Translations under genes and position numbers: made by a program
In this document: one piece after another, positions 54,477-63,531 of the stretch
Numbering within the stretch: the stretch's first letter is position 1
Layout: each line of letters starts with the position of its first letter
Origin: Pedobacter antarcticus
GTDB taxonomy: Bacteria; Bacteroidota; Bacteroidia; Sphingobacteriales; Sphingobacteriaceae
Assembly: GCF_900112985.1 (NCBI RefSeq)
Contig: NZ_FONS01000001.1
Span: 1,043,122 to 1,107,121 of the forward strand
Direction: 5' to 3'
Length of the DNA stretch: 64,000 bases
The notes under the pieces: generated by a model
The model's database searches: none
The model's input: the letters and a program-made list of their open reading frames with translations, nothing else
Told to the model about the DNA's origin: nothing

Positions 54477-55069
54477 ACCTGCAAACCTATATCGAAAGTG
54501 GTATTCTAGAGCTGTATGTGCTTAACATGCTGGATGAGACCACTAATGCAGAGGTACAGGAAATGATCTTGAGATTCCCTGAATTGGCCGAAGAAACAGT
54601 ATCTATCGAGAAAGCTCTCGAGAATTATGCCCTGCAAAATGCAATAGAACCTTCAGCAGATCTTAAGAGAAAGATTGAACAAAAGCTGTTCGGGTCAGAT
54701 GAAATTTTAAGTAAGAATGAAATCATCCCGATCAGTGAACTGTCCGATTATCATAAATGGTATGATCTGGTTACCGCACATTTCCCACACGCTTTACAAG
54801 CAGAGAATTTTGCCGAATTAATTGCTGAAAACGATGAATTGAAGCAACTGCTCGTTGTTTCCTCATTTGATATAGAAGAGGAAAGTCATGCCGATGAATA
54901 CGAGAGTTTTCTGATTTTAAAAGGGCGTTGCAGATGTACTGTAGATAATCATGTGTTTTATCTTGAGCCAGGCGGATACACTCAAATACCGCTGAAAACA
55001 AATCATCGCGTTGAGATTATTGATGGCCCGGTTATGGCTATTGTACAGTACAGATCTGCATTATCCTAA
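54473..55069 (+). CDS. cupin-domain anti-sigma factor (ChrR-like organisation)
   Basis: This 198-residue protein has a helical N-terminal half (about 1-75; IESGILELYVLNMLDETTNAEVQEMI, matching the N-terminus of Bacteroidota RskA-like anti-sigma factors) and a C-terminal cupin (about 120-195; EESHADEYESFLILKGRCRC, YLEPGGYTQIPLKTNHRVEI). The histidines suggest a metal-binding sensor, as in ChrR. There is no membrane helix, so it would be a soluble sensor holding the short sigma factor. The start is GTG, overlapping the sigma stop. Confidence 0.82.
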   Translation: MNLQTYIESGILELYVLNMLDETTNAEVQEMILRFPELAEETVSIEKALENYALQNAIEPSADLKRKIEQKLFGSDEILSKNEIIPISELSDYHKWYDLVTAHFPHALQAENFAELIAENDELKQLLVVSSFDIEEESHADEYESFLILKGRCRCTVDNHVFYLEPGGYTQIPLKTNHRVEIIDGPVMAIVQYRSALS

Positions 55070-55160
55070 TAAAAACATAATAATCCCATTCTGTATAAAC
55101 AACTGTGCAAACAATTAAACGATTTATATCTTTATACTGCACGATATTATCTCCGTTTTT

Positions 55161-57254
55161 ATGATCGAAAATACCTTTGGGATGAATATCATTCCTGAGA
55201 ATGATATAGAAAGATTAGCTGCATTGCAAAGGTACAGAATCATGGATACGCCCTCAGAAGCATCCTTTGACAATCTGGCAAAATTGTGTGCTAAAATATT
55301 TAACGTCCCGATTTCTTTAATTTCCCTTGTAGATGCCGAACGTGTATTTTTTAAAGCAAATATCGGCATGGGTACCGCTAAGGAAGCAAACCGGGGTAAG
55401 AGCCTTTGTGCGCTGGCTGTGTTGAACACCGACATAACTGTTTTCCAGGATGCATTGAAGGAACCATGCCTGATTGCTAATCCAAACGTCGCAGGAAATT
55501 TCGGTTTACGTTTTTATGCCGGTGCACCTTTGATCACACATGATGGATTTTTGATTGGGACACTTTGCATCATAGATAAACAGCCCAGGTCATTTTCCAA
55601 ACAGGAAGAAGAAATACTCTCTGGTCTTGCTACTGCCGTAATGGATCAGATCGAACTGCGCATCTCTGCACTTGACGAAATTCAGAATCATAGGGAAACA
55701 AATCTGCTGCTTTCTGAACAACAGGAAGAATTACAGGTTATGAATGAAGAACTAACCTCCTCCAATGAAGAACTCCGGTTATCACAAGAAGAGTTAATAG
55801 TACTCAACAAGAACCTAGCTGAGAGTGAATCCAGATTCAGAAACCTGATTAAAGAATCCCCTACTGCTATCGCCATTCTGAAAGGCCGGGAATTGATTAT
55901 CGACTGTGCGAACGACACTATCCTTAAGATGTGGGACAAAGATACTGCTGTTCTTGGAAAACCATTACACCTAGCCCTCCCCTCAATTCAGGAGCAGACG
56001 ATTTATAATTTTCTGGACCAGGTATATCTGAGCGGCGAACCACATTACGGAAATGAAGCCAGACTTTCCCTTCCACATGGAGAAACGCTTAAAGAAGTAT
56101 ACGTAAACTTTACCTATCAGCCAATAAAGGGCGTTGCAGGGGGCAGAGACCTAATGATTGTAGCCAATGAAGTGACAGAGCAGGTTATTGCAAGAAAAGC
56201 TGCTGAAGATCTCAGTGAACGCCTTAAAATTGCACTCGACGCCAGTAAATTAGGCTCAACCGAGGTTGACCTGGCAACCGGGATTATGCAGAGCACCGAT
56301 CAGTTTAAGGCAAATTACGGTTATACGAAGGAGGAATCTTTTAATTACCCTGACCTTTTTAATACAATGATACCGGAATATCGCGATGGGGTAAAAAAAC
56401 TAGTCCAGGAAGCAATCGATAATAATTCCGTTTACAGTGCCGAATATCCAGTCAAATGGCGGGATGGGTCTATTCACTGGATCAGCGCACGTGGACGCGC
56501 CCGTTATGATATAAATGGAAAAGCGAACCGTATGGTCGGAATGACAGCAGATATCACCGAAAGTAAATTATTTGAACAACGTAAAGATGATTTCCTGAGT
56601 ATAGCCAGCCACGAACTAAAAACACCTGTAACCAGTTTAAAAGGAGCACTGCAATTACTTGACAGAATAAAGGAAAAACCTTTTACCCCAATGCATATCA
56701 AACTCATTGAGCAGGCCAACAGAAGTATGGATAAAATGAGTGTTCTTGTAGACGACCTACTGAATATGAACCGCTTGACAGAAGGGAACCTTAAACTGCA
56801 GAAAAGCACATTTACTATCTCCGAGATGTTAAACCTTTGCTGTAACCATGTGCGTATGGAAGGAAAGTTCGAACTGATCGTCGAAGGAGACAAGGATCTG
56901 CAGGTGTACGCCGATGAACACCGGATAGACCAGGTGGTGGTGAATTTTGTGAATAATGCAGTGAAGTATGCCGCAGATTCCGAAAAAATCTATCTGAAAA
57001 TAGATAAAATAGATCAATATGCAAGGATTTCAGTGAAAGATCAAGGGCCCGGCATCCCAGCTCATGTCTTACCCCATCTATTTGACCGGTATTACCGGGT
57101 AAACCACGACAGCCAGAATTACACTGGACTAGGGTTGGGATTATATATCTGTTCAGAGATTATTAAAAGACATGATGGAGAAATAGGTGTCGAAAGTGAA
57201 ATAGGAGCTGGCAGCACTTTCTGGTTTACTTTACCTTTATTCCCCAACACTTAA
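55161..57254 (+). CDS. GAF-PAS-PAS sensor histidine kinase
   Basis: This 697-residue soluble kinase has a GAF domain (about 20-165), a coiled coil (about 170-225; repeated EELxxxNEELxSSNEELRLSQEEL), two PAS domains (about 230-345 and 355-465), HisKA with His484 in ASHELKTPVTSLKGALQLL, and a HATPase end (about 590-697; DQGPGIPAHVLPHLFDRYYR, GLGLGLYICSEII). There are no membrane helices and no attached receiver; the partner response regulator is not in the window. The short sigma/anti-sigma pair ends 91 bp upstream. The 3' end overlaps the convergent HxlR gene by 18 bp. Confidence 0.93.
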   Translation: MIENTFGMNIIPENDIERLAALQRYRIMDTPSEASFDNLAKLCAKIFNVPISLISLVDAERVFFKANIGMGTAKEANRGKSLCALAVLNTDITVFQDALKEPCLIANPNVAGNFGLRFYAGAPLITHDGFLIGTLCIIDKQPRSFSKQEEEILSGLATAVMDQIELRISALDEIQNHRETNLLLSEQQEELQVMNEELTSSNEELRLSQEELIVLNKNLAESESRFRNLIKESPTAIAILKGRELIIDCANDTILKMWDKDTAVLGKPLHLALPSIQEQTIYNFLDQVYLSGEPHYGNEARLSLPHGETLKEVYVNFTYQPIKGVAGGRDLMIVANEVTEQVIARKAAEDLSERLKIALDASKLGSTEVDLATGIMQSTDQFKANYGYTKEESFNYPDLFNTMIPEYRDGVKKLVQEAIDNNSVYSAEYPVKWRDGSIHWISARGRARYDINGKANRMVGMTADITESKLFEQRKDDFLSIASHELKTPVTSLKGALQLLDRIKEKPFTPMHIKLIEQANRSMDKMSVLVDDLLNMNRLTEGNLKLQKSTFTISEMLNLCCNHVRMEGKFELIVEGDKDLQVYADEHRIDQVVVNFVNNAVKYAADSEKIYLKIDKIDQYARISVKDQGPGIPAHVLPHLFDRYYRVNHDSQNYTGLGLGLYICSEIIKRHDGEIGVESEIGAGSTFWFTLPLFPNT

Positions 57255-57623
57255 CAATTCGATAGACCCGGCATCAATCTGATCGCGGTATTTATTTCCC
57301 CATTCTGACATGGCATCCAGCATAGGCTTCATAGTTCTTCCAAGATCAGTCAGTTGGTATTCGACTCTTGGTGGAACTTCCGGGTAGACAATTCTTTGAA
57401 CAATCCTGTCCTTTTCCATCTCTCTGAGCTGTGCGACAAGCATCCGTTCCGAAATGCCATCTATAGCTTTTTTAAGCTCACCATAACGCATAGTCCCGTA
57501 AGCAAGCCGGCAAAGAATAGCTGGCTTCCAGCGCCCCCCTATCACTGACATAGACAGGGCCATACCACAGCCGTCATTGATCATTTTTTCATTCAAAGCA
57601 TTCGTTGAAGTCTCTTTTCTCAT
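57237..57623 (-). CDS. HxlR-family winged-helix regulator
   Basis: This 128-residue protein has the HxlR pattern: DGCGMALSMSVIGGRWKPAILCRLAYGTMRYGELKKAI, then ISERMLVAQLREMEKDRIVQRIVYPEVPPRVEYQLTDLGRTMKPML. A Cys near the N-terminus is typical of redox- or aldehyde-sensing members. It is divergent from the SDR gene. A 17-bp palindrome in the intergenic region, 12 bp from its start, is the likely operator for both genes. Confidence 0.92.
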   Translation of the reverse strand: MRKETSTNALNEKMINDGCGMALSMSVIGGRWKPAILCRLAYGTMRYGELKKAIDGISERMLVAQLREMEKDRIVQRIVYPEVPPRVEYQLTDLGRTMKPMLDAMSEWGNKYRDQIDAGSIELLSVGE

Positions 57624-57634
57624 TTCTTACTATT

Positions 57635-57651
57635 TTGTTAGTACCTAACAA
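57635..57651. promoter_or_regulatory. putative HxlR operator
   Basis: TTGTTAG-TAC-CTAACAA, perfect 7-bp inverted half-sites with a 3-bp centre, lying in the 93-bp region between the divergent HxlR and SDR genes. The role is inferred from position. Confidence 0.6.
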
Positions 57652-57716
57652 TCAAACGTATACATACAAAGATAATAGTATATACGGTACTTTTGTTGAA
57701 ATTTTAATTCAGTGTT

Positions 57717-58457
57717 ATGAAAAACTTGACAGATAAGATCGCATTTGTTACCGGCGGCAGCCGTGGTATTGGTGCAGCAATCGCTAAAAGATTAGCAGAT
57801 GAAGGAGCGACAGTTGTTTTAACTTATTCCAGTTCACCGGAAAAAGCAGATGAAATTGTCCGGGAGATCATTCAGGGCGGAGGAATTGCGACTGCAGTTA
57901 AAGCAAACGGATTAAACGCAGATGAAGTTACCGGAGCAGTAGAAGCAACCATAAGTAAATATGGAAGAGTAGATATTCTGGTTAACAATGCAGGAATCTA
58001 TGTAGGCAAAGCATTTGAAGAACATACGCTGGCAGATTATAATGAGATTATGACGGTTAATGTTCAAGCTGTATTTGCAGCTTCTTTAGCCGCAGTAAAG
58101 GCAATGCCGGCAGGAGGAAGAATCATTAATATTGGCAGTAATATGGCAGAACACGCGCTGGGTCCGCAGACCACATTATATACCATGAGCAAATCTGCAT
58201 TACAAGGGTTTACACGTGGCCTTTCCCGTGATTTGGGAAAACAAAATATTACTGTGAACCTGGTTCAGCCAGGTCCGATAAACACTGACATGAATCCTGC
58301 TGATGCGCCATTAGCAGATTTTCTGCGAAGCCATATGGCCTTGCCCGATTATGGTGTCCCTGCAGATATTGCCAGTATGGTTAACTATCTGGCCTCAGCA
58401 GAAGCAAAGTACATTACGGGCTCGTTTCTGACTGTAGATGGCGGATTAAATGCCTAA
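57717..58457 (+). CDS. SDR-family oxidoreductase
   Basis: This 246-residue classical short-chain dehydrogenase/reductase has TGGSRGIGAAIAKRLADEGA, LVNNAGIYVGKAF, the YTMSKSALQG active site (Tyr-x3-Lys, with an upstream Ser in INIGSNMAEH) and VQPGPINTDMNP. It is similar to FabG-type 3-oxoacyl reductases, but its context points to an HxlR-controlled detoxification or redox enzyme. A TACTTTTG -7 element lies at 57688-57695. Its stop overlaps the convergent thiD by 4 bp. Confidence 0.92.
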   Translation: MKNLTDKIAFVTGGSRGIGAAIAKRLADEGATVVLTYSSSPEKADEIVREIIQGGGIATAVKANGLNADEVTGAVEATISKYGRVDILVNNAGIYVGKAFEEHTLADYNEIMTVNVQAVFAASLAAVKAMPAGGRIINIGSNMAEHALGPQTTLYTMSKSALQGFTRGLSRDLGKQNITVNLVQPGPINTDMNPADAPLADFLRSHMALPDYGVPADIASMVNYLASAEAKYITGSFLTVDGGLNA

Positions 58458-59287
58458 ACCTTTTTTTTAATTAATTTCAGAGGCCCGAAGAAATGATTCA
58501 GCGGGCCTCTGCCCTTTCCGGTCTTTACATCCTTACCATGTAGAATGGCCTGATGGACATAAGCAATACCAGACTCGACGGCAAAATTTAAACCTTCGCC
58601 TCTGGCTATAAAAGCGGCGATTGCGGCAGATAATGTACAACCGGTACCATGTGTATTATCCGTATCTATTCTTTCGGTATGAAACAATTGTCTGCTTTGA
58701 TCTGCATTAAATAAAACAGAGGTTAGCTGTCCCGATGGTAAATGGCCACCTTTTAACAGAACTGACGGACAACCCATATCCGTGATCCTTCTAGCTGCTA
58801 TTTCCATTTCCGAAATAGAATTAACCTTTGTATTGGTTAATACCGCAGCCTCATCAAGATTAGGGGTAACCAGAGCTATCAGCGGGAAAAGTTCTCTGAT
58901 CATCGCTGAAATGGTTTCCTTCTGCATTAAGTGATCACCACTGCTGGCAACCATTACCGGATCATAAATTATTGGAATACCCGGATAAGCACGCAACACA
59001 TTACAAATAACCATCAGTACTGCCTCATCAGGGATCATTCCTATTTTAATTGCATCTGGTCTTATATCTTCTAAAACAGTCTCCAGCTGCTGCTTTACAA
59101 CCGCAGCGGGGATCAGATGCACAGCCTTTACGCCTGTTGTATTTTGCACAGGTAAGGCCGTCAGAACAGAAGTAGCGTAACAACCTAACGCGGAAATCGT
59201 ATTGATATCTGCCTGGATCCCGGCTCCCCCACTGCCGTCGAAACCCGCAACAGTTAAGACTACCGGGTATTTGTAGGTATGCATCAT
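58454..59287 (-). CDS. thiD: hydroxymethylpyrimidine/phosphomethylpyrimidine kinase (ThiD-type)
   Basis: This 277-residue ribokinase-fold enzyme has VAGFDGSGGAGIQADINTISALGCYATSVLTALPVQNT at the start and the family anion hole HGTGCTLSAAIAAFIARGEGL, with DPVMVASSGDHLM. ThiD phosphorylates HMP and HMP-P for thiamine synthesis; close relatives also act as pyridoxal kinases. No thiamine genes or TPP riboswitch are nearby. It lies 13 bp after a MocR-type (PLP-sensing) regulator on the same strand, which makes a role in vitamin B6 salvage possible. Confidence 0.9.
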   Translation of the reverse strand: MMHTYKYPVVLTVAGFDGSGGAGIQADINTISALGCYATSVLTALPVQNTTGVKAVHLIPAAVVKQQLETVLEDIRPDAIKIGMIPDEAVLMVICNVLRAYPGIPIIYDPVMVASSGDHLMQKETISAMIRELFPLIALVTPNLDEAAVLTNTKVNSISEMEIAARRITDMGCPSVLLKGGHLPSGQLTSVLFNADQSRQLFHTERIDTDNTHGTGCTLSAAIAAFIARGEGLNFAVESGIAYVHQAILHGKDVKTGKGRGPLNHFFGPLKLIKKKV

Positions 59288-59300
59288 ATTATGAATTATT

Positions 59301-60737
59301 TCAATTATTCAATTTGTTAGTGGTTTTCCCCAGCATTTTTGCCAGATGACCAATAGTTTTTAACGCCTGCTCAAGTTGTGGATTCCAGGGTAGGCCAAAA
59401 TTAAGACGCATACAATTACTAAATTGCTTTTCCCGGGTAAATAACTGTCCCGGCGCAATACTAATTCCCAACCTGATAGCCTGCTTAAAAAGTTGCAGTG
59501 TATTTATTTCAGAATCAAATTCTACCCAGAGAAACAAACCTCCCTGAGGCTGACTTAAACGGGTACCTTCAGGGAAATACCTGCCAATTACATCCGAGTA
59601 CTGTAGGTAATTGGCATAAAGGGTCTGCCTTAATTGTTTAAGATGCTTTTGATAATAGCTTGTCTCCATAAATCCGGCAATTGCTTCTTCAGTTAAACTT
59701 GCAGAACAAACCATGAAACTTAATTTCAATTGTAGTACTTTTTCCCTGAATTTCCCTGGCGCAATCCAACCAACCCGGTAACCAGGTGCAATGGTCTTGG
59801 TAAATGAACTGCAAAGTAACACTAAACCACTGCTATCATAACTCTTACAGGTATCAGGTCTTTGTTTTCCGAAATAAATATCTCCATAAATATCATCTTC
59901 GATCAATGGAATTTGAAATCGTTCAATTAGTTTGACCAGATGCTCCTTATTAGCTGGCGGCATCAGACCGCCCATCGGATTACTAAAATTACTAACCACA
60001 ATAATCGCCTGAAGCTGCCGTTTTTGCAAAATGCATTCCAGCATCTCCAGGTCCGGTCCGGTAAGTGCATGACAAGGTAATTCTACAAGTTTTATTCCTA
60101 AACTCCTGGCCAGGCCCGAAAGACCAAAATAATATGGACTCTCCACACCTACCCTGTCACCGGGGCTGGTCGTAGCCATTAAGGCTAGAGCGAGTGCATT
60201 GTTACAACCAGAAGTAGTAATTAAATCATCAGGTTTTAAGCTACCTAAATGTGGGGCATGCCTAATAACCTGCCTCCGGAGCTTCTCGTTCCCTTGAGTT
60301 TCGGTATAAGCAGTTCCTCCGCTTTCAAGATTCCGCGCAGCCTTAACCAATTCTTTATTCAATCTGGCAACCGGTAACAGTTTGGAAGAAGGTGCGCCAT
60401 AAGAGAATTTAATGTGTCCGGTACCGGCCGTACTGAAGATTTCCTCAGCCAGTTTATCGAGGTTCTGAGCTGATTCTTTACCCGCAGGCTGGCTCGAAAA
60501 AGGTAAAGCGGCAATCCGTCCGGAAAGACGGCTGACAAAATAGCCGGAACGGTCACGCGATTCGGCATATCCGCCCGCCTGCAGTAGATCATATACACTT
60601 AAGGCGGTACTCTGGCTAATATCATGATCCGTGCAAAGCCTTCGCAGAGAGGGTAATTTATCTCCCGGCAGTAATACTTTACCTTTAATCTGATCTTCGA
60701 GAATCATGGCAATATTCTCATATTTATGCTTATTCAT
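59301..60737 (-). CDS. MocR-type regulator upstream of thiD
   Basis: This 478-residue fusion has an N-terminal GntR winged helix (about 5-70; GDKLPSLRRLCTDHDISQSTALSVYDLLQAGG) joined to an aminotransferase-like domain. PLP Lys314 is in CSSFTKTIAPGYRVGW, preceded by SNFSNPMGG and EDDIYGDIYF. It shares its operon with thiD (13 bp apart). The divergent gene 91 bp away is a GNAT acetyltransferase, so one or both neighbours are likely targets. It is a different branch from the MocR proteins at 3.9 kb and 62 kb, with independent sequence. Confidence 0.92.
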   Translation of the reverse strand: MNKHKYENIAMILEDQIKGKVLLPGDKLPSLRRLCTDHDISQSTALSVYDLLQAGGYAESRDRSGYFVSRLSGRIAALPFSSQPAGKESAQNLDKLAEEIFSTAGTGHIKFSYGAPSSKLLPVARLNKELVKAARNLESGGTAYTETQGNEKLRRQVIRHAPHLGSLKPDDLITTSGCNNALALALMATTSPGDRVGVESPYYFGLSGLARSLGIKLVELPCHALTGPDLEMLECILQKRQLQAIIVVSNFSNPMGGLMPPANKEHLVKLIERFQIPLIEDDIYGDIYFGKQRPDTCKSYDSSGLVLLCSSFTKTIAPGYRVGWIAPGKFREKVLQLKLSFMVCSASLTEEAIAGFMETSYYQKHLKQLRQTLYANYLQYSDVIGRYFPEGTRLSQPQGGLFLWVEFDSEINTLQLFKQAIRLGISIAPGQLFTREKQFSNCMRLNFGLPWNPQLEQALKTIGHLAKMLGKTTNKLNN

Positions 60738-60828
60738 CTTTTATACCTCAATCTGCTATGCTCAAATATAACAAAACTGCATCTGCATATACTGATTGAT
60801 AACGCTCATTTTTGAAATAAAAAGACCC

Positions 60829-61338
60829 ATGGAAATTATAAACAGTACAGCAGCCGATCTGGAAGAAATCTTCAGACTTTATGATTCAGGAACTGAATAC
60901 CAGAAAAAGGTGGCCGAAAAACATTGGATCGGGTTTGATAGCAAAATGGTGCTCCAGGAAATAGAGGCAAAACAACAGTGGAAATTGATGGACGGAATCC
61001 AAATTGCAGGCATTTTCTGCACGACGTTCGACGACCCTGAAATATGGCAGAAAAAAAATGAAGATCCCGCAATCTATCTGCACCGGATAGTCACCCATCC
61101 CGACTACAGAGGCAAAAACCTGATTCGGCAAATCATTTCCTGGGCAAAAGATCATGCTGTTGAGCATCACAAGAAATACATCCGTATGGATACCGGAAGC
61201 GGAAATGACAAACTCAATAATTACTATATCAGTCAGGGCTTTGATTATCTTGGTATCACAACTATTCCGCTCACTGCAAACCTGCCGGCACACTATAAAG
61301 GTGCTTCTTCGAGCCTGTTCGAAATAGCTTTGGGTTAA
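60829..61338 (+). CDS. GNAT family N-acetyltransferase
   Basis: About 169 residues. MEIINSTAADLEEIFRLYDSG is the usual GNAT N-terminus; IYLHRIVTHPDYRGKNLIRQIISWAKDHA contains the acetyl-CoA loop; NNYYISQGFDYLG is the final strand region. The frame is open to a TTG at 60796, but the ATG at 60829 is the proper family start. It is divergent from the MocR gene at 59301-60737 and convergent, with 4-bp overlap, with a second GNAT. The substrate is unknown. Confidence 0.88.
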   Translation: MEIINSTAADLEEIFRLYDSGTEYQKKVAEKHWIGFDSKMVLQEIEAKQQWKLMDGIQIAGIFCTTFDDPEIWQKKNEDPAIYLHRIVTHPDYRGKNLIRQIISWAKDHAVEHHKKYIRMDTGSGNDKLNNYYISQGFDYLGITTIPLTANLPAHYKGASSSLFEIALG

Positions 61339-61871
61339 GCTTTCGCCAGATTTTCCTTTTCCCTGATCAAATAAACGGAGTCCAGAGGCAAACCATCCAT
61401 TTGGGCATCTTGTTCGAGCCTTACGAATCCTGATTCTTCAAAAAATGAAAGCAGCGGATTACTTTCATATTCATTAATCCAGATAAAACTATAAGATCGG
61501 CAAACTGCCAGGCATTTATCCATTAATGAAGCCCGGACTTCCGGCGTAGAATAATCTTCCAGTAAGCCAAAATCAGCGATACAGATCCTGGTCTGGCTAT
61601 CTGGGAGTTCAGGACTTTTTCCTTTGGAGGTAATTCTTGCGTATCCAGCAGGCTGGTCATCAGCGTAAACGACAAGCCATTGATTTGACATGCTATTCAC
61701 TTCAGTAATTAAAGTCTTCTCCGTATAATTTTCTTCAATATAACTTTGCAGTAAATCTGCCTGGATTAAGCCTGAGAACTTGGCTAATGCAATATTTTTA
61801 GTCAGCAGCATCAGGGTATCGATTTCATCCCCGGTGACCACTGTAAATTTTGTTTTTATGTGTTGATACAT
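61335..61871 (-). CDS. GNAT-like acetyltransferase
   Basis: This 178-residue protein has a GNAT fold: YIEENYTEKTLITEVNSMSNQWLVVYADDQPAGYARI, then CIADFGLLEDYSTPEVRASLMDKCLAVCRSYSFIWI and LLSFFEESGFVRLEQD. The acetyl-CoA loop is atypical: the RxxGxG pattern is replaced by DYSTPEVRASL, so catalytic status is less certain than for its neighbour. It lies downstream of the third MocR gene on the same strand (83 bp), which may regulate it. Confidence 0.8.
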   Translation of the reverse strand: MYQHIKTKFTVVTGDEIDTLMLLTKNIALAKFSGLIQADLLQSYIEENYTEKTLITEVNSMSNQWLVVYADDQPAGYARITSKGKSPELPDSQTRICIADFGLLEDYSTPEVRASLMDKCLAVCRSYSFIWINEYESNPLLSFFEESGFVRLEQDAQMDGLPLDSVYLIREKENLAKA

Positions 61872-61954
61872 CTTTTTCTATTTAGCTGCAATTTACGCGC
61901 TCTGTTGCTGCTTAAACAGTACAGATTCTTAAAGAATTGCCAGTACAGTATCTT

Positions 61955-63367
61955 TTACGCCAGACGAACGGCAGAAATTCCAGCCCGGGCAATAGCGTCC
62001 TTTCTTTCCTGCGTGTACCGGTCGGCAAATACAATTCTGAAATACTGCTGATACTGCCCGCTAAAAGAAAAAGTGTAGCCCGGTGTAAATTTCACGCCAC
62101 TTGTTGCGCAAGCCAGATAAAATTTGTCTACCGGAACGGAGTCCGGTAACCTGACCCAACCATGATAACCTCCGGCGGGCCTGGTCATATGTGTACCTTC
62201 AGGAAAAAAATCAGATAGTAGTGTCAGAGTCTGATGTGCATTTTTAGCCAGATAATTCCGAAATTTCCGAATATGACGATCAAAGCTGGAAGTACTGATC
62301 AGTTTATACACGGTCTCCTGATAAATAGGTGAAACCGTACTACCCAGCGCAAATCTAATCTGCTCAGCCCGCCCCAGGAACTTCCCGGCTGAAAGCCAGC
62401 CCAGTCTTATTCCGGGAGCCAGCGTTTTTGAAAAAGAACTGTAAGTCATTACTATACCTGACTGATCAAAACTTTTAATCGTCGTGGGTCTCGGCCCCGA
62501 ATAGTTCAGATCTCCGTAAACATCATTTTCAATCACCGCAAAACCCTTTTCCAATGCTATGCTCAGCATCGTTTTTTTCTGCACATCGGTTAGCTGCGTG
62601 CCAGTTGGATTATGAAAATTCGGAGTAACCATTACTGCCTTTATGTCGTTTACCAAACAGGCCTTTCGAAGAAAATCGAGATCAAACCCATAAATAGGGT
62701 CTACCGGTATTTCGATGACTTTTAGCCGGAGTACACGGATCACCTCGAGTGCCGAAAACACACAAGGACTTTCCAATGCAATCACGTCACCAGGGCTGCA
62801 TACAGCAGATAAAGCAATATATAAAGCTTGTAAGGCTCCGTCAGTAATTAATAATTCTTCTGGATTTAAGATCGTCTGATTTGCCGCTGCCCGTTCTGCC
62901 AGGCTTTGCCTTAGCAAAGAACTACCCGCAGCCGGATAATACTTCAGCAGACCTAATCCCGATTCTCTGATGACCTGCTGCATAGTTCGCAGAATCAGTT
63001 TTTGTGGTATCAACAAATCGCCGGGAGCTGCGACGTTAAACTCGTTAACCCTGGATCCGGTGTATGAATATGTCGTAAGAGATAACTGATCTTCAAAAAC
63101 TGCATCCCGGACTACCGGCCTCTCTTTCTTTATTCCCTTATGAACCTTTACCTGACTATCCAGCACGTAATATCCCGATCGTGGTATACTTTCAATCAGG
63201 CCCCTCGCAACCAGATCATCATATCCCTGCTGAACCGTACTTGTGCTTAATTTGTAGGTCTCTTTAATTTGGCGCACTGCCGGCAATTTAAATCCCGGCT
63301 TGTAAAGCCCTACCCGAATGTTTTCCTGTATAACTGAGGTAAATATCTCAAATTTATAAGCCTTCAT
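61955..63367 (-). CDS. MocR-type regulator (third in window)
   Basis: About 470 residues. It has an N-terminal GntR winged helix (GFKLPAVRQIKETYKLSTSTVQQGYDDLVARGLIE) and an aminotransferase-like domain with the PLP lysine in SSFSKTLAPGIRLGW (near 314 from this start); TPNFHNPTGTQL and ENDVYGDLNY precede it. The open frame begins at a TTG (63394); the ATG at 63367 (MKAYKFEIF) matches relatives better. The same-strand gene downstream is a GNAT. Upstream sequence contains no gene but a repeat array and an IS fragment. Confidence 0.9.
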   Translation of the reverse strand: MKAYKFEIFTSVIQENIRVGLYKPGFKLPAVRQIKETYKLSTSTVQQGYDDLVARGLIESIPRSGYYVLDSQVKVHKGIKKERPVVRDAVFEDQLSLTTYSYTGSRVNEFNVAAPGDLLIPQKLILRTMQQVIRESGLGLLKYYPAAGSSLLRQSLAERAAANQTILNPEELLITDGALQALYIALSAVCSPGDVIALESPCVFSALEVIRVLRLKVIEIPVDPIYGFDLDFLRKACLVNDIKAVMVTPNFHNPTGTQLTDVQKKTMLSIALEKGFAVIENDVYGDLNYSGPRPTTIKSFDQSGIVMTYSSFSKTLAPGIRLGWLSAGKFLGRAEQIRFALGSTVSPIYQETVYKLISTSSFDRHIRKFRNYLAKNAHQTLTLLSDFFPEGTHMTRPAGGYHGWVRLPDSVPVDKFYLACATSGVKFTPGYTFSFSGQYQQYFRIVFADRYTQERKDAIARAGISAVRLA

Positions 63368-63394
63368 AACGCACTGTACTATTTGTTTTTTCAA

Positions 63395-63531
63395 ATTTAC
63401 TCTTCTGTACCGGAAATGACGTATCTGCTAAATACGGAAATCTCATTTAATCGAATGCTGCCAATATTTCCAGCTTATTCGGCATACTACAGGTTATGAT
63501 TTAATCTGTTTTTCTTTTGTTGTTCTTCGGG
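63395..63531. other. intergenic region upstream of the third MocR gene
   Basis: About 137 bp with no recognised gene. It should contain the MocR promoter on the minus strand, and it borders the 11-bp repeat array. Confidence 0.4.

Noticed and set aside
58454..59287. TPP riboswitch expected before thiD
   Set aside because: Only 13 bp separate thiD from the upstream MocR gene, and no riboswitch core was seen upstream of that gene.
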